From contig NAJO01000075.1 of the NCBI GenBank assembly GCA_002077065.1, forward strand, positions 1 to 64,000: DNA of 64,000 nt, written 5' to 3'. This DNA comes from Cryoendolithus antarcticus (Eukaryota; Ascomycota; Dothideomycetes; Cladosporiales; Cladosporiaceae). Position 1 is the first letter of the stretch; every line of letters begins with the position of its first letter. Shown here in pieces: positions 10,157 through 21,214 of the stretch. The notes beneath the pieces are model-generated. The model was given only the letters and a program-made list of their open reading frames with translations, was not told where the DNA came from and did not search any database. The translations under genes were made by a program, and so were the position numbers.

Positions 10157-11467
10157 CTACAGATGTCCTGGCTTGTACGGGAACCTCTTACGCCAATGTG
10201 TCGCGATGTCCATCCGCCGGGTCACCCAAACATCACCCTTCGGTAAAAGCTGGATATACTCCAAGAACTTCTTCAGCCCTTGCGATCGACCTGGCTTACC
10301 AATGATCCGGCAATGCAGGCCGATCGACATCATCTTCGGAGAGCCACTCTCGGCTTCTGCTAGCAGCGTGTCGAGCGAAGCTCTGAGGTATTGGAAGAAT
10401 GCATCTGGTGTGAATGCACCAGCACCGCTGTGGAACTTCAAGTCGTTATTGTCGAAGCTATGATGAGGTCAGAAAGTGCAGCTAGCTGGGTTCGGGAAGA
10501 AAAGGAGGCTTACGAGTAGGGCAACATCAGCATGCCCTCTGGCTCCTCGGCATCTTTCTCAGCGGGCACGTCGACCCAGTACGGCAGATCATCGCAGTAG
10601 CTATCGCTCTCCCACAGCAGAGGTGCACCATGCTCTTTGTACACCTCCCAAATCAGTGCTTTCGTTCGCGGCGATTGACGACCAACGTACCAGCCACCCG
10701 GGAACTCGCCAGTGAGCTTCCTGAACACTTCGAGCTGTCGCACGATATACTGCTTCTCTATCTCGGCTGGCATGTGATGGTAGTCGATCCATCTGCGAGC
10801 CGACAGAGGTCAGCAAGGAATCGTCTGAAGCACTCATCAGAGGTATCTACGCACCGATACCCATGGGAAGCGATTTCATGACCACCATCTTTCAGCGCCT
10901 TCACGACATCGGGATTCATCTCTAGCGCCTGGCCAATCGCATACACTGTGATGGGCACATTGAACGACTCAAACAGGTTGAGCAGTCGCCAGATGCCGAC
11001 ATGCGACCCGTACTCGTAATCGCTTTCCGTACCCAGATTCCGTTCGCCTTGTCGCTTGTATATAAGCTCAGACAAGATCTCCTCGGAACGGTCGTCGCCA
11101 TTGAGGACTGTACGCTCGGAGCCCTGGCATGTGTCAACACTGGGCATGTACAGAGAGCATGGAGAGAGTCTAACTTCTTCGTAGTTAACTACGAAGGAGA
11201 CCGCTACTTTCGCTCCACCTGGCCACTGAGGATTGGGCGGGTGCCGGCCGTATCCTCGGAGGTCTCGTGGGAATTCATACTTGGTCCCGCGTTCTGGGTC
11301 GAGATTCGAGGCGTCCAAGGCTGGCACGAACGGAGCTTCTTGCGCCATCGCGGCTTCGCACGGTGCATTTATGTAGAGAGGTCGGCAAATCAGTACTGGC
11401 CATATGCGCTGTATCGATACTGTCACCTACCTTCTACAAGCTGTCCGTTATCTGGATAGATCTCCAT
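10157..11467 (-). CDS. PuuE-type polysaccharide deacetylase (allantoinase/chitin deacetylase-like)
   Basis: Five exons (11467-11431, 11353-11175, 11123-10855, 10792-10514, 10457-10157) with introns of 77, 51, 62, 56 bases give 354 residues; a shorter form could start at 11348. YEFPRDLRGYGRHPPNPQWP, VSFVVNYEEGSER, EIASHGYRWIDYHH, GWYVGRQSPRT and LPYSFDNNDLKF are the landmarks of the NodB-fold subgroup that includes bacterial PuuE (cofactor-independent allantoinase) and fission-yeast Cda1. The reaction is therefore hydrolysis of a C-N bond: ring opening of allantoin in purine use, or N-deacetylation of a chitin-like substrate. There is no signal peptide, which fits a cytosolic purine-pathway enzyme better than a wall enzyme. 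The donor after NYEE is gttaga, a weak but valid site. Confidence 0.85.
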
Positions 11468-11592
11468 GATGTCATGATGCAGCGGGGATTTGTCTCGATC
11501 GAACGATATGCTGTGTGTAACTACAATACGTCGTTGCCATGGGCATTGCATTGATGCCAAGAGTCAAAGGTTCCCTTCTTGTTGCTTCGTGC

Positions 11593-12769
11593 TCATCTCC
11601 GGCGATGCACGCCGTCCCAGCGCCACAACTTAAAGCTTACTGCACAACTTGCACCATACCTCTGCACAGTTGAGTCTACATCGACATGCCTTCCGATCGC
11701 CGTGACTCTTTGTCCGATAATCCAATCGCCATCAGCGCACTCATGCCCAGGTCGCTCGAACAGACACTCACCGATGTTGCTCGAGCAGCCCGTACTCTTG
11801 CACTGCGCTGGAAGATTGCCCAGGTCAACAATGAGGTTTGCCATCACGCTCTTAACATGAGCAATCTTTTCGGTCGCTGCAGTAAGCTCGGTCTCGTGGT
11901 CAGCTGCATTCATGATTATGTTGGTCTGAAGGTGGGTTTCGGTGACCCTCATGTCCCAGATCCGATTCGAGAGCGCCGCCTTGTGTTGTTCCAGTTCTCT
12001 CAGGTGCGGACCGGTCAGAGTAGCGGCATGTTGAAGCAGCTCAGCAGCGAAGCTCTGAGTTCCCTCGCATCGTCCGAGCGCCGCGTAGAAGTCGGTTTTC
12101 TCACCGAGCTGGAGAAAGGTGCCAAGGCTGGCAAGAGCTTTCGCACACCTCGAACGAAGCTCATCATGATCCGCAGCGGACGTTGCAATCACCTCCTGAA
12201 TGAGAGCGATGAGCCTGTCGGCCTTGTTGAGATTCCACACTTGGTCGAAAAGCGCGATGAAATGATTCGCAGCTGCCGTCTTCAGTTGTGCGAAGTCATA
12301 GTATTCGGCAATGCCGTACACACGAACGTGTTCCAGTAGATGTATTGGCATTTCCGGATTGTCATCGTCGGCGAGATGGAGAGACCCAATTCGTTCAGCG
12401 AGTGAATTGTCGGCTTCCACGGTCGTTGCCGTCTGGTCACCATCAGCAGGTCGTTCCGCTCCCTTGATAGCGGCAGAACTGGATGACTCTGGAACCAAAC
12501 CCTTGTCGACAGTCACAGCATAGTCACCAGTGTACGTAAACCTGCTCATCCGCTTCACTGTCTCGACGTCAAATTCATCTTGCTGGATCACGCCGGTCTG
12601 CTTTCTCCCGCATGTCAAGATCGAAAGCCTTGGTTGGCACTGGCGATGCCAACGAGAGGATTGATCTGTAGATTGGGATAATTTCGCCGCGGCAGAGGAT
12701 GGTGAAGTCGGAGTACTTGCCATCATGGAGTAGGCTGCCTGCGTTCATCATCTTGTCAAAGTGGGTCAA
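11593..12769 (-). pseudogene. BTB/POZ-domain protein with a +1 frameshift
   Basis: The frame starting at 12769 encodes a typical BTB beginning (GKYSDFTILCRGEIIPIYRS). After FDLDMREK the same domain continues one frame over (QTGVIQQDEFDVETVKRMSR, then FTYTGDY), with the junction at about 12601-12607. One extra base in the gagaaag run accounts for it, and there is no room for an intron. The downstream frame stays open to 11593, with a BACK-like helical region (LLEHVRVYGIAEYYDFAQLK) and a C-terminal portion ending in a Cys pair (CKSTGC). BTB proteins of this fungal type mediate protein-protein contacts, sometimes as Cul3 adaptors. The lesion may be decay or an assembly error. A second, related BTB gene lies immediately upstream. 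Confidence 0.72.
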
Positions 12770-13049
12770 TTGGAAGATGGTAATGAGTCGTGATTTACAA
12801 GAGGACGGTTACGACTACACAGCTCGTCCATCCCGCTTGCACCTTCTAGTATGATACTTGTGGCTATGATCAGTGCTCGTCAATACTGGAACATGAATTG
12901 GGGAGATGCATGTGGTACACCTTCACTCGAATCTAGACCTGTCCAGCGATGTCCACGCAGATATGCGTGCGACTATTTAAGCTACCTACGACTTAGTCTC
13001 GTCCTGCACACCTCCCGATCTCGCGGTCGATCGAGCTCGTGGCTGCATC

Positions 13050-13982
13050 TCAAACACATCCGCCATTCCAAGTCCTCTCCACTTGGAACTTGCTGAACCT
13101 GGTCTGGCAGCCATCGTTCGAGCAGATCGATGGTAGCGATCGGACGTCACTCACGAGGGACTCCAGACGCTCATGCAGGGCGGCGAATTGCAGACGCTGT
13201 CGGCGAGAGTCGGTCTGGGCTTGTGCTACCGCACGCTTGAGGTCTTGAATCTTCTGATATTGTAACTGTGCTGTGGCTACAAGGAGGTCAACAACAAAGG
13301 TTTGCAGTCCTTCGCAAGCCTCCAAGCTGGTTATGAAGTCAGTGTGCTGAAGTATGTGCCCTGCGTGAGCTGCAACCTCTCGGACTAGTACAGCTTGTAT
13401 ATCATTTGCTGGGAGGCTATTTACCACCCTCGCTACCTCTATAAGCCTGACCGCGTCGCAGCTGCGAACGTGAGCCTTGAGCAGGTCACTGAATTGGGCG
13501 ACTGCGTCTTTGCGCGATGCGCCAGCTTGATGGTAGTCTGCGACTCCGAACACACGGAAGTGCTCAGCCAGTGTCCCCCAAGATTGCAGGATTCAGCGGA
13601 CGATTCGGGAAGTACAGACACTCACGGACCATCCGTCGGCGCAAGCCAATCGCCCTCTGCTTCGAGTTCTCCTTCTTTTGGCTGGGCAGGAGGGGGCGTG
13701 ATATTTGTCTGGGTGTGCAAATTGAATTTTTTGACCCACAGTCGCTGTATCAAACTCCTTCTGCACGATTCATGCACGTTCGCCCTTTTGCCATCTTTCC
13801 TTGCGTTCTGCTGCTATGACTGGCCAGAGCGCCAATATAATCGGCTTGTGGACTGCGTAGCAGACATCATCACAGAGTATGTCGAGATCTGAGTCTTCGG
13901 GATTGTTGTAGGTGAACTTAGATCGGGCATTGCAGTGGATGTGAGACGCTTGAGTGGTGGAAGCGAGCCGTCCAGGATCCAC
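13050..13982 (-). pseudogene. Second BTB/POZ paralogue, degenerate
   Basis: A minus frame without an ATG (TGA directly upstream at about 13985) carries the BTB pattern SDLDILCDDVCYAVHKPIIL. An in-frame TGA at 13772-13770 is followed in the same frame by KEFDTATVGQKIQF, the expected next BTB segment. A probable 65-base intron (gtgagt...gctgag) leads into HFRVFGVADYHQAGASRKDAVAQF and a C-terminal part that parallels the neighbouring BTB gene: EGLQTFVVDLL against EGTQSFAAELL, LPSICSNDGC against LPAQCKSTGC. The pair is therefore a tandem duplication in which both members have lost an intact frame. CGA to TGA would explain the stop. Confidence 0.7.
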
Positions 13983-14317
13983 TCAGAGTCAGTGGGTGGA
14001 TGTACGGTACCCGGGCCTGATCGTAGATCAGTAGCTGCAAGTCCCATGGCGATCTAGATTGCATCTCAACCTCCCTTTCGATTGATAGCGCGAGACCATC
14101 ATACCCGGCATCAGATACCTTGGGATGCCGTGACACGTTTCCGACATTCACTCGAATCGCAAGTAGGCATGATGTGACCAATGAATTGCCAAACCCTCTG
14201 AGTCCATACACAGAAGCTACATCAAAGCTCCATCCCCGTCTCGAATATACATACACCAAGAAAGTCATCGAGATCCCTGCCTCTCTTCATCACGCTCGAG
14301 CATCAAGCTCAAGTCAT
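13983..14317. other. Spacer between BTB relic and AA9 gene
   Basis: I see no coding frame or repeat here. It would contain the lost 5' end of the BTB relic and the 3' untranslated region of the AA9 gene. Confidence 0.4.
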
Positions 14318-15299
14318 CTAAGCCTTCCAGATCTGCGAGAAGCGCTTGCTCTTCGTCCATCCAGACCAGACAGCCGGGCCCGGAATGGTGTACGATGACA
14401 AGCTCTGGTAGATGTTGATGAGGATACCGGCGCTGGAAAGTGAAGTCAGCACGCGTCCGCAAGTTCCTAATAGGAGAGGTTACTCGTACTCAGTCGCTTT
14501 GTACAGCGCAGTGCCCTTGGCGCACGCAGCGCCGCTGTCACAAGGGCGCTTGGTACCCGAGCCAGTGATGTGGACGTTGATGCACTGCGGGTAAGACTGT
14601 GCGCCGTTGGCGTTGCCGGCAGAGTGCAGGCCGATGATCTCGTGGCGGAGGACGAAGTAGCCGGGTGCGAGATCGGCGGGGATGGTGACGGTCCAGGAGT
14701 TGTTGTTGGCTGAATAGGATGTCAGACCCTGCTGTAGATGACCATAACAGTCGTTACATGGAGATACGTACCGATCAATGTGTCTGATGCCCACTTGCCG
14801 GGGTTGACGGACCCGTCAAGCAGGCCGACTTTGTCGATGGGGAAGAAGTTGAGGCTGGTCTTGTCCACGGCAGTGCAGTCGCCAGGGCAACGGGCAAGAT
14901 AGTCGGTCACGGGGCCGTGGTGAGATTCTGGCCAAGTCTATGTTGCAATGTCAGATCGATGCCAGTATTCACTCGAAGACATCGCGGCAACACACTCACG
15001 TCCCAGAACAATGTCATCTTGCTGCCAGCAGCGACCTCAACGCTGTTGGCACCAGGGGTTGCCGACTTGTGGCAGATGATATCCGGCGAGCCATAGGAGT
15101 CTGGAGCGACGAAGCCGTTGTCCTGGTCCTTGGCGTACCAGCCAGGGCTGACGGGCTTGGTGCCGTAGATCCAGTTGGGAGTGGTATTGGGTGTGTATTT
15201 GCCGTTGGCCATGATACCCTGAACGTGACCATGGGCGGAGACGGAGGGGAGAATTGCAACGGCAGCGGCGATGGCGCTGGCGGTGGTGAAGGAGTGCAT
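14318..15299 (-). CDS. AA9 lytic polysaccharide monooxygenase (GH61), secreted
   Basis: Four exons (15299-15000, 14937-14772, 14709-14490, 14432-14318) with introns of 62, 62 and 57 bases encode 266 residues. A signal peptide ends in VSA, so the mature protein starts with His (HGHVQ), the first ligand of the copper histidine brace. The second His lies in [10 protein letters not shown], and the axial Tyr environment in QSYPQCINV. Further family landmarks are [34 protein letters not shown] and, in the last exon, [19 protein letters not shown]. These enzymes oxidatively cleave cellulose or hemicellulose chains outside the cell. There is no cellulose-binding module; the tail after the IPGP motif is short. 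The last intron uses donor gtacga and restores the expected KATDAGILI junction. Confidence 0.95.
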
Positions 15300-15604
15300 C
15301 TTGATGTTACTCGGTGGGGAGAAATTGGGTTGGTGTGGTAGCTGTGCTGGACTGTTGGAACTTGGCTGTAGAAACGAATGTGATAGAGCCGATCAACGGT
15401 CTCTGTAATGAATGACTGAAAGTTCGAAGGCTGAAGCTTGTGCTGTACGGAGGGAAGTCAAAGGGAGAGCAGCACCTGATACTTATGATGTTACCGTCTC
15501 AGCCCGGGCTACGATCCGGGTAGTGGAAGATGACTTGCTATTTCACAGCGGTAAGGATGAAACGTGACGTGTGGATCGAAATACTATGGATGCGAACGCG
15601 GCGC
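15300..15604. other. Promoter region of the AA9 gene
   Basis: About 300 bases upstream of the AA9 start contain no coding frame. A GTGGGG hexamer close to the start codon fits the loose CreA consensus, but such hits are frequent by chance. Confidence 0.35.
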
Positions 15605-16195
15605 CTAGTCAGTGGAGTGTAAGGCGTTCGCTTCGGACGAGATAGGCAGTTTGATTGTGCAAGCCAAGAGATCGATCTCATCTTCGCGGTAGTCGAAAGC
15701 TATCGCACACGATGAGAAAGCGCTGAAACGCATCGTATCGCTGGCTCGCATGTTGAAGCAGAGCTGGACCGTCTGTGCGCCATCGAACAGCTCCATACTG
15801 CGGTCCTCGCAGAGATCTTCCGTCGCCGTGCTGCTTTGCTCACCACATTCACACTCAATGATCGCCTCCAGCATCCCATTTTCATCATCTCCTTCCCATC
15901 TGGACTGATCGCGAGCCAGTGTCTCCCAACTTGGCGTATCTCGACGTTTGACGCCAAGTCGCAGGCGCTGTAGCAAGTAAAGTAGGCCGGAAATGAAGCT
16001 GAAGTCCAGTTTGGCTTGGCGAGCTCCTTGGTCTGTGCGAATTCCTCCGACCTCCTGGTTTGCATCAGATCTGCTAGCCGACGTCTTGACAGTGGCAGAG
16101 TACCGCAATGGCGAAGTCCAGACGCAGAAGCTCACCAGAAGACAGTAGGTATCGGTAGGCGAGTCAGGGTTTCGTCCCTTACCGTACTTCCGCAC
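15605..16195 (-). CDS. Uncharacterised ORF, doubtful
   Basis: A minus frame of up to 196 codons without an ATG at its 5' end. The part after a plausible acceptor near 16057 (sequence LDFSFISGLLYLLQRLRLGV, then an acidic region with ECECGEQ) has a hydrophobic pattern expected of a real protein, and a gtgagc donor about 80 bases earlier could define an intron. A separate open frame (16664-16179) lies upstream but does not splice to this one in a consistent phase. I do not recognise either. It could be the 3' exon of an unmodelled gene, or a relic. Confidence 0.3.
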   Translation of the reverse strand: MRKYGKGRNPDSPTDTYCLLVSFCVWTSPLRYSATVKTSASRSDANQEVGGIRTDQGARQAKLDFSFISGLLYLLQRLRLGVKRRDTPSWETLARDQSRWEGDDENGMLEAIIECECGEQSSTATEDLCEDRSMELFDGAQTVQLCFNMRASDTMRFSAFSSCAIAFDYREDEIDLLACTIKLPISSEANALHSTD

Positions 16196-17687
16196 ACCAT
16201 TCTCGCTGACCCGGCCTGGATTGTATGGGCGGTCGATAAGTCCAGAAGCGAGGATGCCGGTTCATGAGGCAGACGTTCGCCGCCACATTATTTGTCTCAG
16301 GGCCGCAAAGATCTATAGGAGCAGAGGTCTGCAAGGCTTCGTCGATTGAGAGGTAATGTGGGACGCGTGCTTTCTTATATACCCTTCCGCGTCGCCAAAG
16401 CACGCAAATCTGCTCATCAATCAACGCCCTCACTCTCCGTTCACCTCCGTCTCTACACTGGCCACGGCCGTTCAACGTCCGTGCTGTGCCACTCAAGATT
16501 CGGCACCATAGCTGCAGCACGTAAGTATACATGTTCGCCTCTACAACGAAGATGCGATCGACTGCGCTGCGGTCAGTCTGCTCGTCTTCCATTCTGGTCA
16601 CGGTGGTCTTGGAATTCGCTGGAGACATTTCAGCGCAGCCCGCAGCCTGGCAACGCGATAGCAATCTCTACCTGATGGCTAATGACTTGTCGGCCAGTCA
16701 GCCCATCAGCCCTTCACTCCCTGCCTCGTCCACTTGCGAGCCCGTGAGTGCCGCTGTCTATACAAGCCCGTAGACTCCCCAGCAGACCGCCTCTGGCAAT
16801 GTGCTGCTCAGCGAAGCGTACTGGCGAAGGGACCAGGTGCCCAAGTCTCACAATGGCACCGTCGCTGGAACACAAGGAGCGCTTATCTTTCCGCCGGTGC
16901 GTACTCGCTACTCTTGATGCAGAAGCGTTGCAAAACGCCGTTGCAGCGACCAATGCCTGCATCCATCGCCGTAATGCGGAGTCTGCTGTCCTCCGCCCGA
17001 GCTATCGGATTTTCAGCAAGGTGAGTGTGAGCTGTGGATGTAATGCAAAAGGTCTCGCGCTTCACTGGCTACCCCTCATGAGTGCACGACATGTCAATGT
17101 GCTGGTGTAATGACCCACGCAGAATCCTCGACGGAGCTAGGCGGCGCTCGGTTGTTGAGCTCCCAGTGGGTGTAGCTGCAGGCTCAGCGCAGTTTCACCA
17201 CGTACGGCTGCGGCTCCGTTGCCCATTCCTTCATCAATCCACGTTTCTTCCCTAATGCTACATATACAAGGACCTCCCAAGCGGTACGTTCCTAGACGTC
17301 GTCGTCACAAGGGTGCACATCGATCAGGTAAGAATAGTAACAGCGGTATGTAAAGGACCCTGATATCCACCGCGGGAGTCGAAAAAGTTTTGTTGTCAGG
17401 AGCGATGTTGGATTCTGTACCTCTACAACTACCCGCACTGCTCGAGCACGTGAATGATGCAAGCTCGTCGACCGCATGCGTCCATGAACGGTTCTCAGCG
17501 TCTTTTGCCCATTGTCGCGCTCCACACAGCCGGTCGCTAGGCCCAGTCTCGAGATGCGTGTAACGTCGTCAGTGAAACGTCGTCTGCAACCCATGCTCCC
17601 GTCCGCTGCGCTCGTCGGCGACTCATACGATCTGGCCCGCACCAGCGTCAACGTTCACCCGTCCTCCCACTGCAGCACATGCGCTCT
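16196..17687. other. Intergenic, no gene recognised
   Basis: Several short frames occur on both strands. A minus frame with ATG at about 16586 (MEDEQTDRSAVDRIF) may be a first exon of the doubtful gene to its left, but nothing is recognisable. The last 400 bases are downstream of CSE1. Confidence 0.4.
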
Positions 17688-20684
17688 CTACGCCCCCATA
17701 ACACTCTGCAGCGCCGTTCTGCCCTCCCCATCAAGCTTCTCCTGCACAAACGTCCCCACCCTCCCGCTATGTCTCCCATCCGCCTCCTTGAGATAACGCC
17801 CAACCCAAGCCCTCACATCCGTGACGTCGGGAAACGCATCCACAACCGGCTGCTTACAAGTATTCAGCGGCGTGAAGGCAGCGCCGAATCCCAGCTCTTC
17901 GACATCCCGGTCCTCGATCACGTCGCTGAACTGTGTCGGCAGTGGCGGGTTGATGAGCAGTTTGAGGAGAGTCTCGCAGGTGATAGTCCATCCACGCTTC
18001 GCGTAGCGGGTTGCGAAGGCTTCGCTGTCGGCGAGCGTCTTCGTCAAGCTGACAGTAGCCGTCTTCCGATCTGTCGGCCGGGACAGCTTCTGCGTCTCCG
18101 GTAGTATGATGGTTGTATATATAGGCGTGAAAACGTTTTCTTGCACTGTGTCTGCCACGCCAATGAAGAAGTCGGCGCCGAGGCCCTTTTCTGTAAGGGC
18201 TGAGACGAGGTGGTAGAAGCGTACGAAGCGGAGCTTGAAGTTTTCCGTCGGGCTACCCGAGAGACGCGCGAAGAGCAACTGCAGTAGAGACGTCCAGTAC
18301 GGTTGTAGCGTCTCAGCGGGGAAGGAGAGGACGACTGATTCGAGAAGGTCCATGGCATGAGTTTCGTTCGCTTTTGTCGCGATGAGCTTTTGGAATATGA
18401 TCAGGATGCTTTCCGTTTGCGATGCGGCGGCTATGCCTGCTGCGCCTTTGGGCAGGATGGTAGTGAGCAGGCGGGTGAGGGCGGGCATGTTACCGCGGGA
18501 GTCCCACATGCTTAGCGTGAGGATCGGTGCGACAAGAGCCTGGAAGTTCGGGCTAAGGGTAGGGGAGGGCGAGGAGGCCACGATCGCGGCGTAGAGTTGG
18601 AAGATGTAAGGCGTGAATTCATCGACGGAGGATTGCAGGACTTCCATGAAGACTGGGAAGAGCGCGGCTTCGAGTTTGTCTGGTTGCGTGGGACCGGCGA
18701 AGCGGATCAGCGCGCCGAGGGATTCAAAGTGGTAGTAGCAGAAACCGGGGTTTGACGGATTGTGGCGGATGACTTTTGTGATGTTCACGAGGTTTGTGGT
18801 GATGAGGTCGGCGATTGGGAGGGCGCCGTCGCGGATGACGATCAGGACGCGCATGACGCATTTCATCAGAAATTCATTCTCTTGGACTTTCTCGGGCTTG
18901 GTGTCTTTTGTGATGAGAGCGAAGAGGTGGCTGAGGAGATCTTTTGCGAGTGGCACGATGGTATCGCGTGGTATTGTCGGTTCGTTCGCTTCGTTCGTGA
19001 GGTAGAGGGCGCGGTCGACTGCGATGGCGGCGTATGTGTAGACGACGTAGTTTGAATTGTTGAGGTGCTGGACAAGGAGTGGGAAGGCTGCCTGCCATTG
19101 TGGTGCGTTCAAGATACTGCGGAATATGTACAAGTACTTGATCGCGTCCACTTTGAGCAGCACTGGCGCGGCGTCGTTTGTCAGGTCCTCGGCGATGTTT
19201 TTCTGGAAGAAGTCGATCACGTCGACGTTCGGGTTCACGCTAAGAACGCCCTTGGCAGCAGTCGCCGTGCCCTTCGCTGCTATCGAGGAGAAGAGGTGTA
19301 CTGCCGTGTCCTTGGCCTTCCAGTTTGCTTGCCGGTCTTTGGCATATTCTGCGAGGAAGTGCTCGATGTAGCGCAGTACTACTGTCGTCACCTCTTTCTC
19401 GAATTGCTCCATCAGCCGCTTCAGGAAGTTCGTTGCACATCGTCTCCGTGATCCGTCGTCCGAGCCTTCCAGGTCCCGCCTGATGAACTCGATAGGCTCG
19501 TCCTCGAAGAGCTCGATGTCGGAGTCGCGTAGTGAGAGATTGGGTATGACGACCTTCTCGGTGACTTGCCCAAGCACCTCCGGGGTGTTGAAGCTCTGTG
19601 CATGTGATTGTATCCCCGCGACTGTAGTCAAGAATTCTAACGCTCTTGCTACGACCAGATCGTACTTCGTCTCAGGGCCAACACTCGTGAGCATGTTCCA
19701 CGTCGTGCTCACGAACTGTGCAAGGTGAGGACCAAACGCATCCTCGTACTTTTGTGTGTACAGTATCAAGACCCGGAAAATGTCTGCTCTTACTTCCTCC
19801 AATGGCCCTGCCTCATCCTCGTCGTCGGTCTGCGCGGCCGTTGCATCGAACGTGAGGTACTTGTGGAGCAGAGCGGCGACTTGAACCATGTTGTCCTCGA
19901 ATTGTGGCGGGAGGTCCTGGCAGGACAAATCGTAGAGCAGCAAGATAACCAAGTCAAGCGTGACAAGATGCTCCTTCAGCGCTGCAGCATTGGTCTCGTT
20001 CGCAGTGATGACCTGATCCTCATTCGCCCACAGTTGCAGGAAGGGCTGGGCGAAGCGTGACAACACATGATTGATCTCAGTGAACAGCTCGTCGGATCTG
20101 TACAGCGGCTCCCACTTCTTGAACACCGAGTGTGCCACCTTTAACACGCCGTTGTTCACTGTTGCGTTGTCCGGAGTCAGTCGCGAGACCAGATCGTCGA
20201 CCAGTGTATCCCATCGTGCGTAGAAGTCGCTGTCTGCTATCACGCTGATCGCATCGCCGAGCTGCGCTTGTAGTGTGGGCGGGACCTTGACCATGAGACC
20301 GATGAGCTCGCTCTTGATCGTCGAAACCTCGTCTGCGGGTAGCTTGTGGTTGCCATCTTCGTCCTGCGGTGTGTCAATGAGTGCGAACCATGGTCAGTAA
20401 GTCAAGCAACACACGGTCCAATTGCGGCGCACAAAGTTCTTGAAAAAGAGTGCGCTGGCTAATCGCGTGGCCTGCGGGAACGAGTCTGTGTTGACGATCT
20501 GCAGTAATGAGAGTGAGAAGCCCGGCTTAGTCTCCTCGAGCTTGAGTCCCTGTTCGGCTGAGAGAATGTCAGCAGTCGAGCATTTACCCACCCACATCAT
20601 GCGTCTACACATACCCTGATGCCGTTGCGTAGGGTCGAGACTGGCCTGCAGCTGGCCAGCGATGGCCTGTATGTTTGTGGCCAT
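17688..20684 (-). CDS. CSE1: Exportin-2 / importin-alpha re-exporter Cse1
   Basis: Three exons (20684-20615, 20557-20415, 20363-17688) with introns of 57 and 51 bases encode 962 residues, the usual size of the CAS/Cse1 family. The N-terminus (MATNIQAIAGQLQASLDPTQR; EQGLKLEETKPGFSLSLLQIV; ALFFKNFVRRNW) is the importin-beta N-terminal domain of Cse1. The rest consists of HEAT-repeat helices, including DIELFEDEPIEFIRRDLEGSD and the DAIKYLYIFR region. Cse1 binds cargo-free importin-alpha with RanGTP in the nucleus and returns it to the cytoplasm, so it is expected to be essential. It diverges from the GHKL ATPase gene across 530 bases. The stop is TAG. Confidence 0.95.
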
Positions 20685-21214
20685 CGTGCAGGTCTGTATG
20701 AGGGAAGATGTGTGGATATAGGTGATGGCTGCACTTCATACAAAAGGCGGCCGTCACCCCAAACAGATGCATGGGCAAGCTTTCCGGCCGGCTGGGTGAC
20801 CCCACATCTCGCGTGCTTCACCCGCAGAGCCTCAATAGTCGATCGCCGTCCCTGCAGATCTCTGATTACCTAACATCCAGGCACCCGAACGTCAACACGC
20901 GGATGCCTCGTGGCGGGCGTGTGCGATGTGTCTAAGCGCACGAGACTACTGTCGTCTCTCCTATACTTGCCATGATCTGCTCCGGTATGTGTCAGCTCAC
21001 CTGTGACAATCATCTGGGCGCGAGGCGGCGGCGAGAGGCCACGGAAGTGCGCACCTAAGACTCGCCTCTCACTGGTGCAGCGGTCGGGCTTCACTGCTGT
21101 TGTGGCAAAGTGCATGTAAACCTCCCACGCGGCACTTACACGGGGGTACATCACTCTCTTCTTCCTACTGTTCCACCCTGGACGCGCGAACATCCTATTG
21201 CCTCCCTACACACC
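20685..21214. promoter_or_regulatory. Divergent promoter, CSE1 / GHKL ATPase gene
   Basis: 530 bases separate the two start codons of these divergent genes. No reading frame of note is present. I saw no convincing specific motif. Confidence 0.45.

Noticed and set aside
16179..16664. Minus-strand ORF of 161 codons upstream of the doubtful ORF at 15605
   Set aside because: It cannot be joined to the downstream frame with consistent phase at the available gtaagg or gtgagc donors, and it lacks family motifs.
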